Positions 21,993-33,109 of a DNA stretch of 64,000 nucleotides are shown in pieces. Below the pieces are notes generated by a model. It ran no database searches and had not been told where the DNA came from. It saw nothing but the letters and a program-made list of their open reading frames with translations. The position numbers and the translations under genes are program-made. Positions within the stretch are counted from its first letter, which is position 1; each line of letters opens with the position of its first letter. This DNA comes from Endothia cerciana. Its lineage: Eukaryota > Ascomycota > Sordariomycetes > Diaporthales > Cryphonectriaceae. Where the stretch lies: positions 124,001-188,000 of the forward strand of contig JALRMH010000006.1 of the NCBI GenBank assembly GCA_026119935.1, written 5' to 3'.

Positions 21993-23063
21993 TTATTTCA
22001 TATCGAATCCTCTATCCTTCAAAACCTCTCTCCAAACGTGTCGCCCACTTAGGTTGGCCGGCCCCTCCATCCTCTTTGCCGACCTCTCCGTCCACGCCGG
22101 GAGCCCTTCTCTCTTCTCTCCCGCGTTGAAAGTAGCGAGAACATCGTCGTATTTGCTGAACCTCTCCTCTTGTGATGGCCCATCATGGCCGCCGGCGCCG
22201 CCCCACCTCTCCCTATGCAAGACCTCATCGGCGCCGAGCCTCGGCTTGACCCGCGCCGGGCTCTCGGGGTCCGGCCATCCGACGGCAAGCCCGAAGAGCG
22301 CAATGACCCGCTCCGGCAGTCTTAACAAATCAGCCATCTCACGCGGCCGGTTGCGCACGGCGCCGACGTAGCAGGCGCCCAGACCCAGCGCCTCAGCCGC
22401 GACGCTCACGTTCTGCGACGCCAGCGCGGCGTCGATGGACGCCTGGAGCATCGTGCGGGTCAGCCTTCTCGGGGTCCTCCAGGCAAGGAACGGATGCTGA
22501 AAGGGAGGATTCCGGAGCTTTCACCCTCGGCTAGAGCTACCCGCCGGCAGGTGTAGTATAGTCCTGCGTTGAGAGCGAGCAACCCTGGGGACGAGGTTGC
22601 AGGCTGGTGGGCGCAGAGCGCAGGAGGGGGAGACGTAGGGATCCGAAGCTCCTACCATGAGAAACGTGTCCGTGAACTCGAGGCCGGCGCCCGCAGTGCC
22701 GCGGAGACGGCTCACGGCGGTGAGACGTTGGAGGTCAGCGCAGAATACGAGGAACAGCGGCGCGTCCCGTATAAAGTCTTGATCCGCTGCGAGCTGCGCG
22801 GCGCGGTCCTTGACCGACGGGTCGGTCAGGGCGACGACGGACCACGTCTGCAGGTTGGAGCTGGTGGCGGCCGACTGGCCCGCGGCAACCAGGAGGTCGG
22901 CGGTGCCCTCCGGGAGAGGCTTCGAGGGCAGAAACTCGCGGACGGAGCGGTGGGCGAGTAGTGCTGCTATGATGGGGTTCGGGGGCAGGGTGGTCGATGG
23001 TGGCCAGGGTGGGGATGTCCCGTAGCGGGCGCGTACCAGTGCCGGGATCTCTTGCTCAGACAT
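21993..23063 (-). CDS. Nitroreductase-family NAD(P)H:FMN oxidoreductase
   Basis: Exons 23063-22656 and 22442-21993 flank a 214-nt intron (GTAGGA donor, CTGAC branch, CTCCAG acceptor) and give 285 residues. The join produces a DTFLM-ASIDAALASQN sequence that matches the family's conserved helix. FMN-binding family motifs are visible: HRSVREF at residues 38-44, the SAATSSNLQTWS loop at 64-75, and the LGLGACYVGAVRN glycine-rich segment after the junction. It resembles the NfsA/FRP group, which reduces nitroaromatics, quinones or free flavin with NADPH; the true substrate is unknown. No signal peptide, so probably cytosolic. Confidence 0.87.
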
Positions 23064-25847
23064 TCTGGCTCTGCGTGGGTCTCCGAGCTGCTAAGTCTTT
23101 CTTTGAGATGCGGCGGCACAGAGACAGTTTCTTAGGCTGGATTCTCCTGACCATCCCTCGATGGCGACCTGGAGGCGCCGGTAATAATCACACGTCTTTG
23201 CAGTCCGGCAATCATGCCCGATCGGTGATGAGTCACACCGATTGCGCGAGCGCCCAAGTCCCAGTCTTGAAGAATTATGCAGTGACGAGTGATTGTTGGC
23301 GAAGGCATGATGCCCATGATAACTAGGTCGCCCTATTCGATGTTGTGTATGAATGATCCTCGGACTGACAAAAAACATCTTGGAATTATCCTCGCTATTT
23401 CTAGAGCACCGTACACTTGGCTGCGAAATGACCCAGTTCCATCCAGCCAAAACAAAGTTTATATTTGGTATAACGCAGAAACGACGTTCAAGTGTCCCTT
23501 GTCAGGGAGTAAAATTGCTGAGTGTTGCCTATACGTCAAGTTAGGCGCAGACTGATTCCAGCACCCAGCCTCAGCGGCAGTGGTCCAACCTCAATCTCAA
23601 TCGAGTTGCAGGACAGCTTGGAGAGCCTGAACACCTGTCTCTAATTATCGTACAGCTCTACTCACTCATTTCGACAGGATAGACTTGGGAACAACTTGTT
23701 GATCTCGTCACATAGCAGCTTTACAAAACAACGGTCTCGAAAGAATTCATGCGCTATCATTCGATCACCCATTCAGGCCCCCCCCCCCGATGATATTTCA
23801 TTTCTCTCTCTGCCTCGGTCTTATGATTGATACAAGATATAGACTCCGCCCTACACGTAAGCCACGGACGCGTGGAAAGTCACTATATACGAGTCTAAAA
23901 CTCGACAAGTGAGGACAATATTGGAAGGCCTATATGATATATATCTCTCTTGTAGGCATATTCCCGTACATTGTAGAATAAATACAGAATAAAAGAGTGA
24001 TTCCGGTTAGACATAGGTTCATGTGAGGAGCTTTGCCGTAGATGAATATCGTCCTCCTTTTGCACCATTCAACCTACTGAGGTAGATAACCAGGTACATA
24101 GATGCGCTTCAGGCCTTTCCCTGGTTTTTGCTTCGGAACCAGCTCTGGTCACTCCAGTTCCGACTATAGATGTATCGAATGAGAAGTATGTACATATACT
24201 TTCAATTAAACTGATATGATCGAAAGTGTTGCATCACAGGCAGAGGTACGGATAGGGGCGGACTGGACAGTCCAAGTATGGACTTCAACAGGAACTTCCT
24301 TTTTCGCTATATGCGTTAGTGATCACCAGTTGTTGTTGACAAGGCCCAGGCAGGCCACACAAAGATGACGATAGCATAGATTTTTTTGCCGATCAGGCAA
24401 TGCTGACACAGGTACTGTCTAGCCAGCGTGACAATCAGACTGGCCAGTATTCCGGGTTCGTGTCTGTTAGATACACACAAAAGCCGAAGCTTCCACGACC
24501 TTTCCCCCTAGTCCCACACCAGTTCATGGTCCAGTCCCTCCAGCAACTAAAAGAGCTAATGTACATCAACCAAAGCGCGCCCTGGACAGACACTGGCTTC
24601 TGGTGCCCTCTAGGTGGATCGACTGCACGAAAGACGCCGACTCGCTTTCAAGTTAGGGGCTGAGGGGCAACACGGACTCGACGGTCTCAAACGATATTGG
24701 GGGCTGCTGCGCCGGATCAGTCATTTACACCGCATCCTCACTCTGGTTCCCACCCTCGATGAAGCCAGTCCCCCCCTGTTGCTATGTACAATGGGCACTG
24801 GGCGCGCCGAACGAAACATTGCTAAGCACCAACGGCACCGGCTGGCAAGATATATGAACATTGTGACGTCAAGTACCAGACAGCATACGTTTTCGTAAAG
24901 TTCATATGTACTTATTTTGCTTCTTGAGGATCTGCCACAAGAGAACGGAAGAGCTCCATGAGCAGGATAGCCGCCCCCATTGCAAGTGCTCACCTTGAGG
25001 AGTCCCGTGTGAGACCTTGGGCCAAGGTTACCTCAGGAATACTTGCTACGTTGATACATGTCGAGGCTGACGAAAGCGCTGGCAATGGACGTCAATTTCT
25101 CGAGATGACGGCAAATGTCTGGCGCACCCCCTCCCGTCCCCCCCCCGGCCCCCTTTTGGGCCTGATAGTCGGCGTTGTGTCTTAGCGGGGGGAAGAAGAC
25201 ATCATGCTTCCTTGGCGTCCTCACTCAGCAACAGGGCCAAGGACGACTGAGGAACCGCCCAAGCTCAGTCCTGGAAGGTCGTCGGCCTGAGATTGTGACA
25301 ACACCTGGCTCCTGAGTCAGCCTTCTTCATGCAGGTACGGCTTACCTCCGGTGTAATAGTGCAGGCCCAGTCCGCACACGAAGCGGAACAAAGCAGACTT
25401 GCTTTGTTACATCCGTGGCCTTTCGGAATAAGAAGATGTGATGTGCGGCTATATCCATCATGAGTGTCGCTCGTGCAGTACTCGGGCCGAGCCTGAAGGT
25501 GCTACCCACCGGGGAATTCCGCCAGTATGGCATCTCAGCCCATGCAGTCATCACTAACGCCGGCAGATGAATTCAGACGTCATGCACGGCGCGGGATTAG
25601 TCGGCCGGACTTAAGGTGGTTGACTATAGTGATTTCACAACCCCCTTGACGTTGGGTGTCCCCCAAATGTTGCAACTAGCACGGTAGGGAGGCCAGTGAC
25701 TTAAGGTTGGAGTGATGCAGTACCATATAAAACCTGTGCACGTCTCCAACGTCGAGTTTTCCATTGTCCCCGACTGCATCCATTCCATCATTGAGACCGG
25801 ATAAGACTCAGAACCGTCTTTGAGCACCTCATCACCAAGTAACAACC
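23064..25847. other. Long intergenic stretch between divergent oxidoreductase genes
   Basis: A 2.8-kb spacer with no gene I can support; 23.5-24.4 kb is AT-richer. It has a C11 run at 23778-23788. TATAAAA at 25726-25732 lies 116 nt before the aldo-keto reductase start and is a good TATA box candidate. Confidence 0.5.
25726..25732 (+). promoter_or_regulatory. TATA box candidate for the aldo-keto reductase
   Basis: TATAAAA, 116 nt upstream of the start codon at 25848, in a sensible position for a fungal core promoter. Confidence 0.5.
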
Positions 25848-27053
25848 ATGGCAGCCGACTATCCCAAGCGCAAACTCGGCGACGACCTCGTCTCGGCCCA
25901 GGGCCTGGGCTGCATGGGCATGTCCTTCGCCTATACCTCCTTCGGCGGGCAGGATGACGAGGAGTCGCTGCGCGTCCTGACCCGGGCGGCAGACATGGGC
26001 ATCACGTTCTGGGACACCTCCGACATCTACGGGCCCTACACCAACGAGGAGCTCCTCGGGCGCTGGTTCAGGGAGACGGGCCGCCGCGACGAGATCTTCC
26101 TGGCGACCAAGTTCGGCACCAAGTTTGTCAACGGCAGGATGCTGGTCAACGGCTCGCCCGAGTACGTCAAGGAGTCGTGCGCGGCCAGCATGAAGCGCCT
26201 GGGGACGGACCGCATCGATCTGTACTACCAGCACCGTGTGGACCACGACACGCCCATCGAAAAGACCGTGCAGGTAAGTTTTCTGCCCCCCCCCCCGGGG
26301 GGCGCAGGGGCAGGGCAGAGCTACATTCCGTCATGACTACGGTCCCCCGCTGACCTCGTCCCGCAGGCTATGGCGGAGCTCAAGGCCGAGGGGAAGATCC
26401 GCTACCTGGGGCTGTCGGAGTGCTCCGCGCGCACCCTCGAGCGGGCGTGCAAGGTGCACCCGATCGCGGCGGCGCAGATGGAGTACTCACCCTTCGCGCT
26501 GGATATCGAGTCGGAGCAGACCAACTTCCTGACGACGGCCCGGAAGTACGGCGTCAAGCTCATCGCCTACTCCCCGCTCGGCAGGGGTTTCCTCACGGGC
26601 GCCCTCAAGAGCCCGGCGGACCTCGACGAGAATGATGGCCGCAGGGTCCACCCCCGCTTCAACGAAGAGAACTTCGCCGAGAACCTGAAGCTGGTCACTA
26701 CTCTGGCTGCGATCGCTAAGGAGAAGGGCTGTACCCCGGGCCAGTTGTCGATTGCTTGGGTGATGGCGCAGGGGGAGGGTAAGTCTTTTCTTCGTGTCTG
26801 TGCAGGAAACCAAGGATATGGACCATGACGACTGACTTTGTTGTGCTATTGCGGGATAGATTTCATCCCGATCCCAGGTACGAAGCGGGTCAAGTACCTC
26901 GAGGAGAACGCCGCCGCCGTCAACGTCCAGCTGTCCAAGGATGAGGAGGCGAAGATCCGCAAGGCCATCGAGAGTGTTGGCGGATCCAAGGGGGCACGCT
27001 ATCCGGAAGCAATGATGCACGTGTGCTTCGCCGATACCGTGGAGCTGGAGTAG
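25848..27053 (+). CDS. Aldo-keto reductase (AKR13/YakC-like)
   Basis: An NADPH-dependent carbonyl reductase of the TIM-barrel superfamily. Exons 25848-26273, 26367-26778 and 26860-27053 give 343 residues; introns are 93 and 81 nt with GTAAGT donors. The catalytic tetrad is visible: Asp56 and Tyr61 (DTSDIYG), Lys88 (ATKFG) and His129 (YYQHRVD). Cofactor-binding signatures follow: YLGLSECSARTL, EYSPFALD, AYSPLGRGFLTG and IPIPGTKRVKYLEEN. The N-terminal LGLGCMGMS type motif and the overall length fit the pyridoxal reductase-like AKR13 group. The substrate cannot be told from sequence. Intron 1 contains a C11G6 run. The gene is divergent from the nitroreductase gene across 2.8 kb, so co-regulation is possible but unproven. 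Confidence 0.93.
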
Positions 27054-27803
27054 ACGGGAGTTGTTAGCAGTCCATGGTATGGATTTAGGGTGGCCAATGC
27101 AAGAGGAGGCTGGCAGCACATATTATATGCGATCGTTGCAGACAATGCTCAGGCGCTATTTTCAGCCTCCAGGCTGTCGATGCTCCGATAGCAATGGTGA
27201 TGTGATTATGAAATCAGCTCTTTGAAATAGTAGTGACGAGGGGTTCGAGGTGCAAGGTGCCTACCATCAGGCCGGCGCCTAGGCCTGTGTTCTCCCCTCC
27301 CGTTCGGACCTCGTGCGTACCGAAGGTCTAGGGTCGCTGATCATCTTGTCACCTCACCATGCCCGCCCATCATTTGCCGATGTAGGAACTGCCGAGACCA
27401 CCTTACGCTTACTCGTAGGCCAGCCCTAAGCTTGGTTAGCAAGAAAACCGCACGGGTGCGATTTTGGACGCCCCAAGCTACTTAAGCATCTGGACAAAAT
27501 CATCCATGTTCGCAACTCCTCCTCTTTTTCTCTTGTCTTCTCTCCATAGACAACACACAGGATCACCTCACCGCCTAAATCTTGCCCGCATCTCAGAACT
27601 CCGGAGACTCGCTTCTATCAATCATATCGCCATCCTCACAGCGAGATCGACCGCGTCACCAACTTGGAGATTCTGGATTCAACAATACAGCTGTGCCTGC
27701 AGACACATCTTTTCACCTACGTCGATCAACGACAGTGGGTCTCCTCTTTTGATCTAGCCCACGCTGAGCCTTCTTCCCGCAACATTACTTTTCTTCCCTA
27801 ACA
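27054..27803. other. Intergenic stretch, promoter of the acidic-tailed protein gene
   Basis: 750 nt with no gene. A pyrimidine-rich leader from about 27515 precedes the next start codon. Confidence 0.5.
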
Positions 27804-29225
27804 ATGGACCACCAGTCCAGCCACCAGTCCAGTCTCCATCTGACTTCTATTTCATTCCCACCCGCGCTCTCGACACCTAGGCTGGACCCCTCCCTCCCAC
27901 TTAATCGGCGGCCTACTGCTAGAAACGTAGCCGTGTTCCCATCTGGACCCCAAGTTGTCAATGACACGCATCACCAACGGGCTTCAAACAACACACTTGA
28001 GCCTCCTGTGCCCTCCTGGTACGCTGCAGCTATGCAGGGCCTCACGAGCATGGATTCCTCTCGCCCGGTCAGTATGCCCTCCACCTTGGGAGACGATGAG
28101 CTCTGGGCCTGCACCGACAAGTGCATCGCCTTCTGGCGCTCGATCATCGGCATCCCAGCACTCGTGGAGGTCCGGCGGCGGTCGTTGCAGCTCATCAAGA
28201 CGCTGTTCGAGCTGAACTTTAAGGTCAGCACTGCGGGCACATACGTAAGCTGCCTCAACAGCGACGAGGAGGCCGCCCTACGCCTTATGCTCGGTGACCT
28301 TGGTCGCGTGCTGGACGAGCTGCGTGAAGCCTGCGCGTTCTACCGCGATCAAAACATGCGCAGGTGGCCCGTCGCGACCACCTTGAGGATTACCGCCCTG
28401 ACTGCGCACTTGAACACCGGGCGGCTCACCATGGCGCTGGCTGGTCTGAGTCTCAATCTCCGTTACCGGGTAATGAATAATGAACTCTTCTTGAAGAAGA
28501 TGTACGCTTACATTGCCGATATCACCACTTGTATCAGCGCGGTTGAGAAGAAGACTGAGGAATTCAACAGGCTTGAGCCCGCCTTCAGCTTCGAGGCTGC
28601 GTTCAGGCGGACGGGCGGGTTTAGAGGCGATGCTGGCGATTGGAACTGTGCTGGCGATATCACGCACTACTCACCAGCCGTGCGAAGTCACAACTCTGAC
28701 GAGCTCCTGGACACGCATCCAGTCTGGTCGGCACTGCAGGACTACATGGCCCAGGAGGGCGTGGCAGGCCACTTCCAAGACACTCGGACTCGCACCGAGT
28801 ACCATGCCCGAGGGCTGAAAGGTGGCGATGCCAATTACATCCCAGACATCGCCAGCCACGATGTGGATCGACCGCTCATGCCGAGGCTGGACTGCACACG
28901 GGCGCTTCAGTCGCCGCGGGATGGGGTACTGAGGCCTTGTGACATTTTGAAGGCCTCGAAAACGAAGACGCCCGACGCCGCTGAGGTCGGAGGCAGAACT
29001 GAAGCTGTCGGTACTGCAAGTCCCGAAGACACATCCGGGGGCGGAGCTGCGGGAGAGGTCAAAAACGATGCCGAGGCCGAAGCATGTCTCGAGCATGAAG
29101 ATGCTGTGGATGCTGACGGCACTGACGACTTCGAGATCCTGTCGACGGTTTCACACGAGTCGGAGTACTGGTGGGAAGACGACGTCCAGATGGAGGAGGA
29201 CGAGGAGTTCCCAGACGACGGCTAG
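27804..29225 (+). CDS. Unrecognised protein with helical core and acidic tail
   Basis: Single-exon frame of 473 residues; I do not recognise the family. The first 90 residues are Ser/Pro-rich and disordered. Residues about 95-275 form a predicted helical core with conserved-looking Leu-rich segments (CTDKCIAFWRSIIGIP, LMLGDLGRVLDELREACAF). The remainder is charged and turns strongly acidic at the end (VQMEEDEEFPDDG). There is no signal peptide or membrane helix. Codon use favours C/G at third positions as in its neighbours, so the frame is very likely real. The stop TAG at 29223 is followed in frame by 25 more acidic codons (separate entry). Confidence 0.75.
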   Translation: MDHQSSHQSSLHLTSISFPPALSTPRLDPSLPLNRRPTARNVAVFPSGPQVVNDTHHQRASNNTLEPPVPSWYAAAMQGLTSMDSSRPVSMPSTLGDDELWACTDKCIAFWRSIIGIPALVEVRRRSLQLIKTLFELNFKVSTAGTYVSCLNSDEEAALRLMLGDLGRVLDELREACAFYRDQNMRRWPVATTLRITALTAHLNTGRLTMALAGLSLNLRYRVMNNELFLKKMYAYIADITTCISAVEKKTEEFNRLEPAFSFEAAFRRTGGFRGDAGDWNCAGDITHYSPAVRSHNSDELLDTHPVWSALQDYMAQEGVAGHFQDTRTRTEYHARGLKGGDANYIPDIASHDVDRPLMPRLDCTRALQSPRDGVLRPCDILKASKTKTPDAAEVGGRTEAVGTASPEDTSGGGAAGEVKNDAEAEACLEHEDAVDADGTDDFEILSTVSHESEYWWEDDVQMEEDEEFPDDG

Positions 29226-29303
29226 GCCGATGACGAGGCTGATGACGAGCCCGATTTCGAGGAGCTTCCAGCAGCTCCCGATGCCCCGAACGGCTGCGTT
29301 TGA
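29226..29303 (+). other. In-frame acidic extension beyond the TAG stop
   Basis: After the TAG at 29223-29225 the frame continues for 25 sense codons to a TGA at 29301-29303. The composition is like the tail before it: repeated Asp-Asp-Glu, then DFEELPAAPDAP. This could be the original C-terminus cut by a nonsense change, or a readthrough extension. Confidence 0.5.
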
Positions 29304-31534
29304 GACTCTGGGATTGAAGGTGCTGTCAAGGCCGAAGGGGTTGGCGCGTTCGAGGAGCTCTAGAACACCTGCAGAAGCTCGGACAGCAGACCTGAGTGAT
29401 CGGTGGTGACCCCATCTGACGAAAACGCTTGGGCCAGATGACCTACCAGCAAAGCTGATGGGCCATTGCACGGTCTCGCTTTCCCCCCCATCATGACCTC
29501 GGGTATGACCGTCATTTACCGCCTTAGGGGACAGTACAGGCGCTGACGAACCAGAAGACCTGACCGTGTACGGCCAGAGGCCGGAAATTTCCTGCGAGCG
29601 AATATTTGGCTCTGGGGGTGCGTGGCTGAAATAGGAGGTGGTTTTTTTGTTTTTTTTTTGTTTGGGGGGGGGGGGGTGTGGGTATACTTTACCGCAGAGC
29701 TTTCTTGAGCGAATGTTTCGGAATGAAGACAAAATTTTGGAATTCTCGCGCGATTCATTGTGAAGTACGGTGAGCAAGTGCCGTGATTGCGTGTACCTGA
29801 CAGAAATGATATATGATCGGACAGAGGCATCAAGGCGGACAAGCTGAGACACAAGTAACGTGAGGCGCAACCTGCCGCTCTCCACTGCACACAGTCATAA
29901 GGAAGTTCAACGGGGAGCGACGGGACCGGCTTCGCGGCAGGAATGATCGTAGGAGATGGTTCGTAGCTAGACGTATAGGTGGAAGTCTAAAAAGGGGAGC
30001 TCGCCGGGGCCCGGGTCCTCACATGATGCACACTGCACCTCGAAACAAGTTCCCAAGAAGAGGACGAGGTGAGGTCGGAAGTCGGAGGTTTCCCAGGTGC
30101 GGCTGCGGCCAGGACATGCAGTGCGACGTCATGCTGCTTTCTCGCTGCCCAGGTCTCTGCACCTGCAGCGGGCCAGATCCGAGAGAAGCCTCCAGGGATG
30201 GGGTGCTTACGGGTCTGGGGAGTCCTGGCAGGCCTGGCCGGTGGATGTGTCGGTTTGGGATGATGAGGACGATGTGGCAGGGTTTGGGGGGTGTATCTGG
30301 TTGTGCAGTACTGTGGTACAGAGTGGCAGCCTTGTCAACTGAGACAATGGTGACACACGGGTACGGTGTATGGTAGGTAGGTAGGTAGGATTGAGGACTC
30401 CCACGCGGGACTCCCAACATGTGGTGATAGTTACTGGGCACACTGGCGGACGGGGAAGCGGGCTTCTGCAGCGAGCGGCATCAGGGCCCGCTAAGGCCGT
30501 GCACATCCCCTGACGGGATCTGGCTAGCGTCACTGCCGCTTATCCGGTGTGCCGGTCTGCTACCAATAGATACTTCCAAACCCGTGACTCCCGAGGGGAG
30601 ATGCCGACGGTAGCTCCACCGCACCGTGCATAGCTGAAACTATGTGAGGAATGTAGTTAAGTATCTCGACGCCGGTGAGATGTAGAGATAGGTTCGAGAA
30701 CAATTGGATTCCCACGACGGGAGGGGGAGACCGTGGGGACGTTTACTGCACTGCCTGTCCTGGATGATTTGCTGAGTACAGATTGAAAGACCTTCCCGCT
30801 GTCGAGAATTTAGGTGTCCCGACGCAGCCTAGTAAGCACCCACCACCACCTCCACGTGCTGGACTGGCAGGACTGGCAGCACTTACTTGGGCCCACAGGC
30901 CTCGTCATCGCCCTGCCCGTGGGTGCTAGCGGGAAGCCCCCCACACGCCCACCGCGGGGACCCAACGGTGTGCTCCACAGTCGTGTCGGGAGATTGATCG
31001 GAGAGAGCCAGATAATTTCAGAAAGGGGTCGTGGGACACGCGGCCGGACAAGACCAGCAGACTGTTTGTGATGGGGGGTTGAGAGCACACCATCAAGCGG
31101 GCGACATCTCGATCCGTCTTGTGCCAATCCATCTGCCGCCCTCATCTCGCCACGCTTGCATGTGCTCTCCTCCCCCCCTGGCCCGGACAGGAGCCAGCCC
31201 TGTTTGGATTAGCTGTGCAAGGCTTGCCATTATCTTGCGCGTACGTACTGTAACAAATCTCCCCTTCGACTTGCAACGCCCACCGCCCACCGCCCTTTCT
31301 CCATCGAGGACTCCGTACAGCACTCCTGTTCGAAACTGCCCGTTGGTCAAGTCACCAAAGCCCACCTCTCACTCAAGCCTTCCCTCCCCCGTGCCACCAT
31401 AGCACAGGCTGTTCGAGCCCTCCCTTGTTGACCTAGCCGTCCTCACAGTCCTCTTCACCCCCGACCGTCATGTTCGACCCGGTCCGTTCTCCCTCCATCG
31501 GCCCATCTCCTCTGCGCAAGAACAGACAGGCACC
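29304..31534. other. Intergenic stretch upstream of the GT69 gene
   Basis: A 2.2-kb spacer with no supportable gene. It includes a T-rich block followed by G13 (29641-29676), a GGTA-type repeat near 30370-30388, and a pyrimidine-rich leader before 31535. Confidence 0.5.
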
Positions 31535-33109
31535 ATGAGCCCTCGTGTCTCGGACGAGGAACGGGTCGCCTTCCTCGCCCTCGATGGTCGCTCTAGCGAC
31601 GGCGACATCGACGAGTACATCCCCAGCACACACAAGAAAGAACAGCTTCCACTCCCAAGGCGGTTACGATCATGGCTCTGCTCCAGACCACGCGTCTTGC
31701 GGCGCAACGTCCTTCGAAACCCCCTGATGACCATCCTGATCGCCGCGAAATATATCATAATATCCCTAGTCGTCGTGCTCATCGCAACGCCGGTCCTCAT
31801 ACCCTCCTACACACGACTACCGCCCCACTACCGCGAGCGCAAGGCGGCATGCGAAGGACCTGACGCCGCCCCGGGCTGCGCAAATCCCTGGCAGGAGAAG
31901 GTCTTCATATCCGTCAGCCTGTACGACAAGGGGGGCCACCTGGCCAGCGGGAGATGGGGCGAGCAGGTGCTGGAGCTCATACAGATGCTGGGGCCGGACA
32001 ACACCTTCCTCTCCATCTACGAGAACGACAGCCCGCTGGGCGAGGCGGCGCTGGAAGAGCTCAGGCGGCGCGTCCCCTGCGACCACGAGATCGTCTTCGA
32101 CCGTGACGTCTCCCTCGAGGGCTTCGCCAACGTGACCATGCCCGACGGCACCGAGCGCATGAAGCGCCTGTCCTACCTCTCCGAGGTCCGCAACCGCGCC
32201 CTGCGGCCCCTCGACCGCTTCCGGACGGACGACGGCATCGTCGAGTTCGACAAGGTGCTCTTCCTCAACGACGTCCTCTTCCACACGGTCGACGCCGCCC
32301 AGCTGCTCTTCAGCACCAACGTCGGCGACGACGGCCGCGCGCACTACCTCAGTGCCTGCGCGCTCGACTTCGAGAACCCGTTCAAGTTCTACGACCTCTA
32401 CGCCCAGAGGGACGCGGAGGGGTACTCTAACGGGGTGCCCATCTTCCCCATCTTCACGACGGCAGGGCACGCGTACTCGCGGGATGACATGCTCATGCAG
32501 AGGGACGCCGTGAGGGTGACGGGCTGCTGGAGCGGCATGGTCGCCATGCAGGCCAGGTATGTGCAGAACCTGCGCGCGGACCTGCCCACGCCGACGTTCC
32601 AGGACATCGGCGCGCACGTCATCGACCCTGCACGCCCGGTCCCCATCGAGGCGCCGGTGCGGTTCCGATACGAGCCTGAGATCTTCTTCGATGCGTGCGA
32701 GTGCTGCCTCTTCCTGGCGGACGTGTCAACCGCCGCGAGGAAGGACAACGCCATCGACCAGGGCACCTTTGTCAACCCCTACGTGCGCGTCGCGTACAAG
32801 GACTCGGTGCTCACATGGCTGCACCGTGTGAAGCGCTGGGAGCGTCTCTTCGTCATCCCGCACCGGGTCGTTTCCTACTTCGCCGGCCTGCCTCGGAACA
32901 ACCCCTACCGCGAGGTGCAGGAGGGCGAGCCTTTCGTCGAGGAGATCTGGCAGGAGGACCACTGGGAGCTGGTGAACAGGACGGGCAGGAGCGGGATGTT
33001 CTGCGCCGTGCGCGAGATGCAGCTCATCAACAAGGAGGCGCGGACGGGGGACAAGAACTGGATGAACTACCCTATGCCGCCCGGCCAGCATCTCGACTTC
33101 CCTACTTAA
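31535..33109 (+). CDS. Glycosyltransferase family 69 (CAP59/CMT1-like mannosyltransferase)
   Basis: A type II Golgi-type membrane protein of 524 residues in one exon. A cytoplasmic N-terminus with basic residues (RRLRSWLCSRPRVLRR) precedes a single signal anchor at about residues 66-90; the rest is luminal. The catalytic domain shows the family pattern from memory: VFISVSLYDKGGHLASGRWG, FLSIYENDS, YLSEVRNRALRPL, FDKVLFLNDVLF and SACALDFENPFKFYD. The Asn-Asp of LNDV is likely part of the active site. Relatives in Cryptococcus make alpha-1,3-mannosyl linkages on capsule or glycolipid; in ascomycetes the acceptor is usually unknown. The coding sequence is markedly GC-rich. Confidence 0.9.
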   Translation: MSPRVSDEERVAFLALDGRSSDGDIDEYIPSTHKKEQLPLPRRLRSWLCSRPRVLRRNVLRNPLMTILIAAKYIIISLVVVLIATPVLIPSYTRLPPHYRERKAACEGPDAAPGCANPWQEKVFISVSLYDKGGHLASGRWGEQVLELIQMLGPDNTFLSIYENDSPLGEAALEELRRRVPCDHEIVFDRDVSLEGFANVTMPDGTERMKRLSYLSEVRNRALRPLDRFRTDDGIVEFDKVLFLNDVLFHTVDAAQLLFSTNVGDDGRAHYLSACALDFENPFKFYDLYAQRDAEGYSNGVPIFPIFTTAGHAYSRDDMLMQRDAVRVTGCWSGMVAMQARYVQNLRADLPTPTFQDIGAHVIDPARPVPIEAPVRFRYEPEIFFDACECCLFLADVSTAARKDNAIDQGTFVNPYVRVAYKDSVLTWLHRVKRWERLFVIPHRVVSYFAGLPRNNPYREVQEGEPFVEEIWQEDHWELVNRTGRSGMFCAVREMQLINKEARTGDKNWMNYPMPPGQHLDFPT

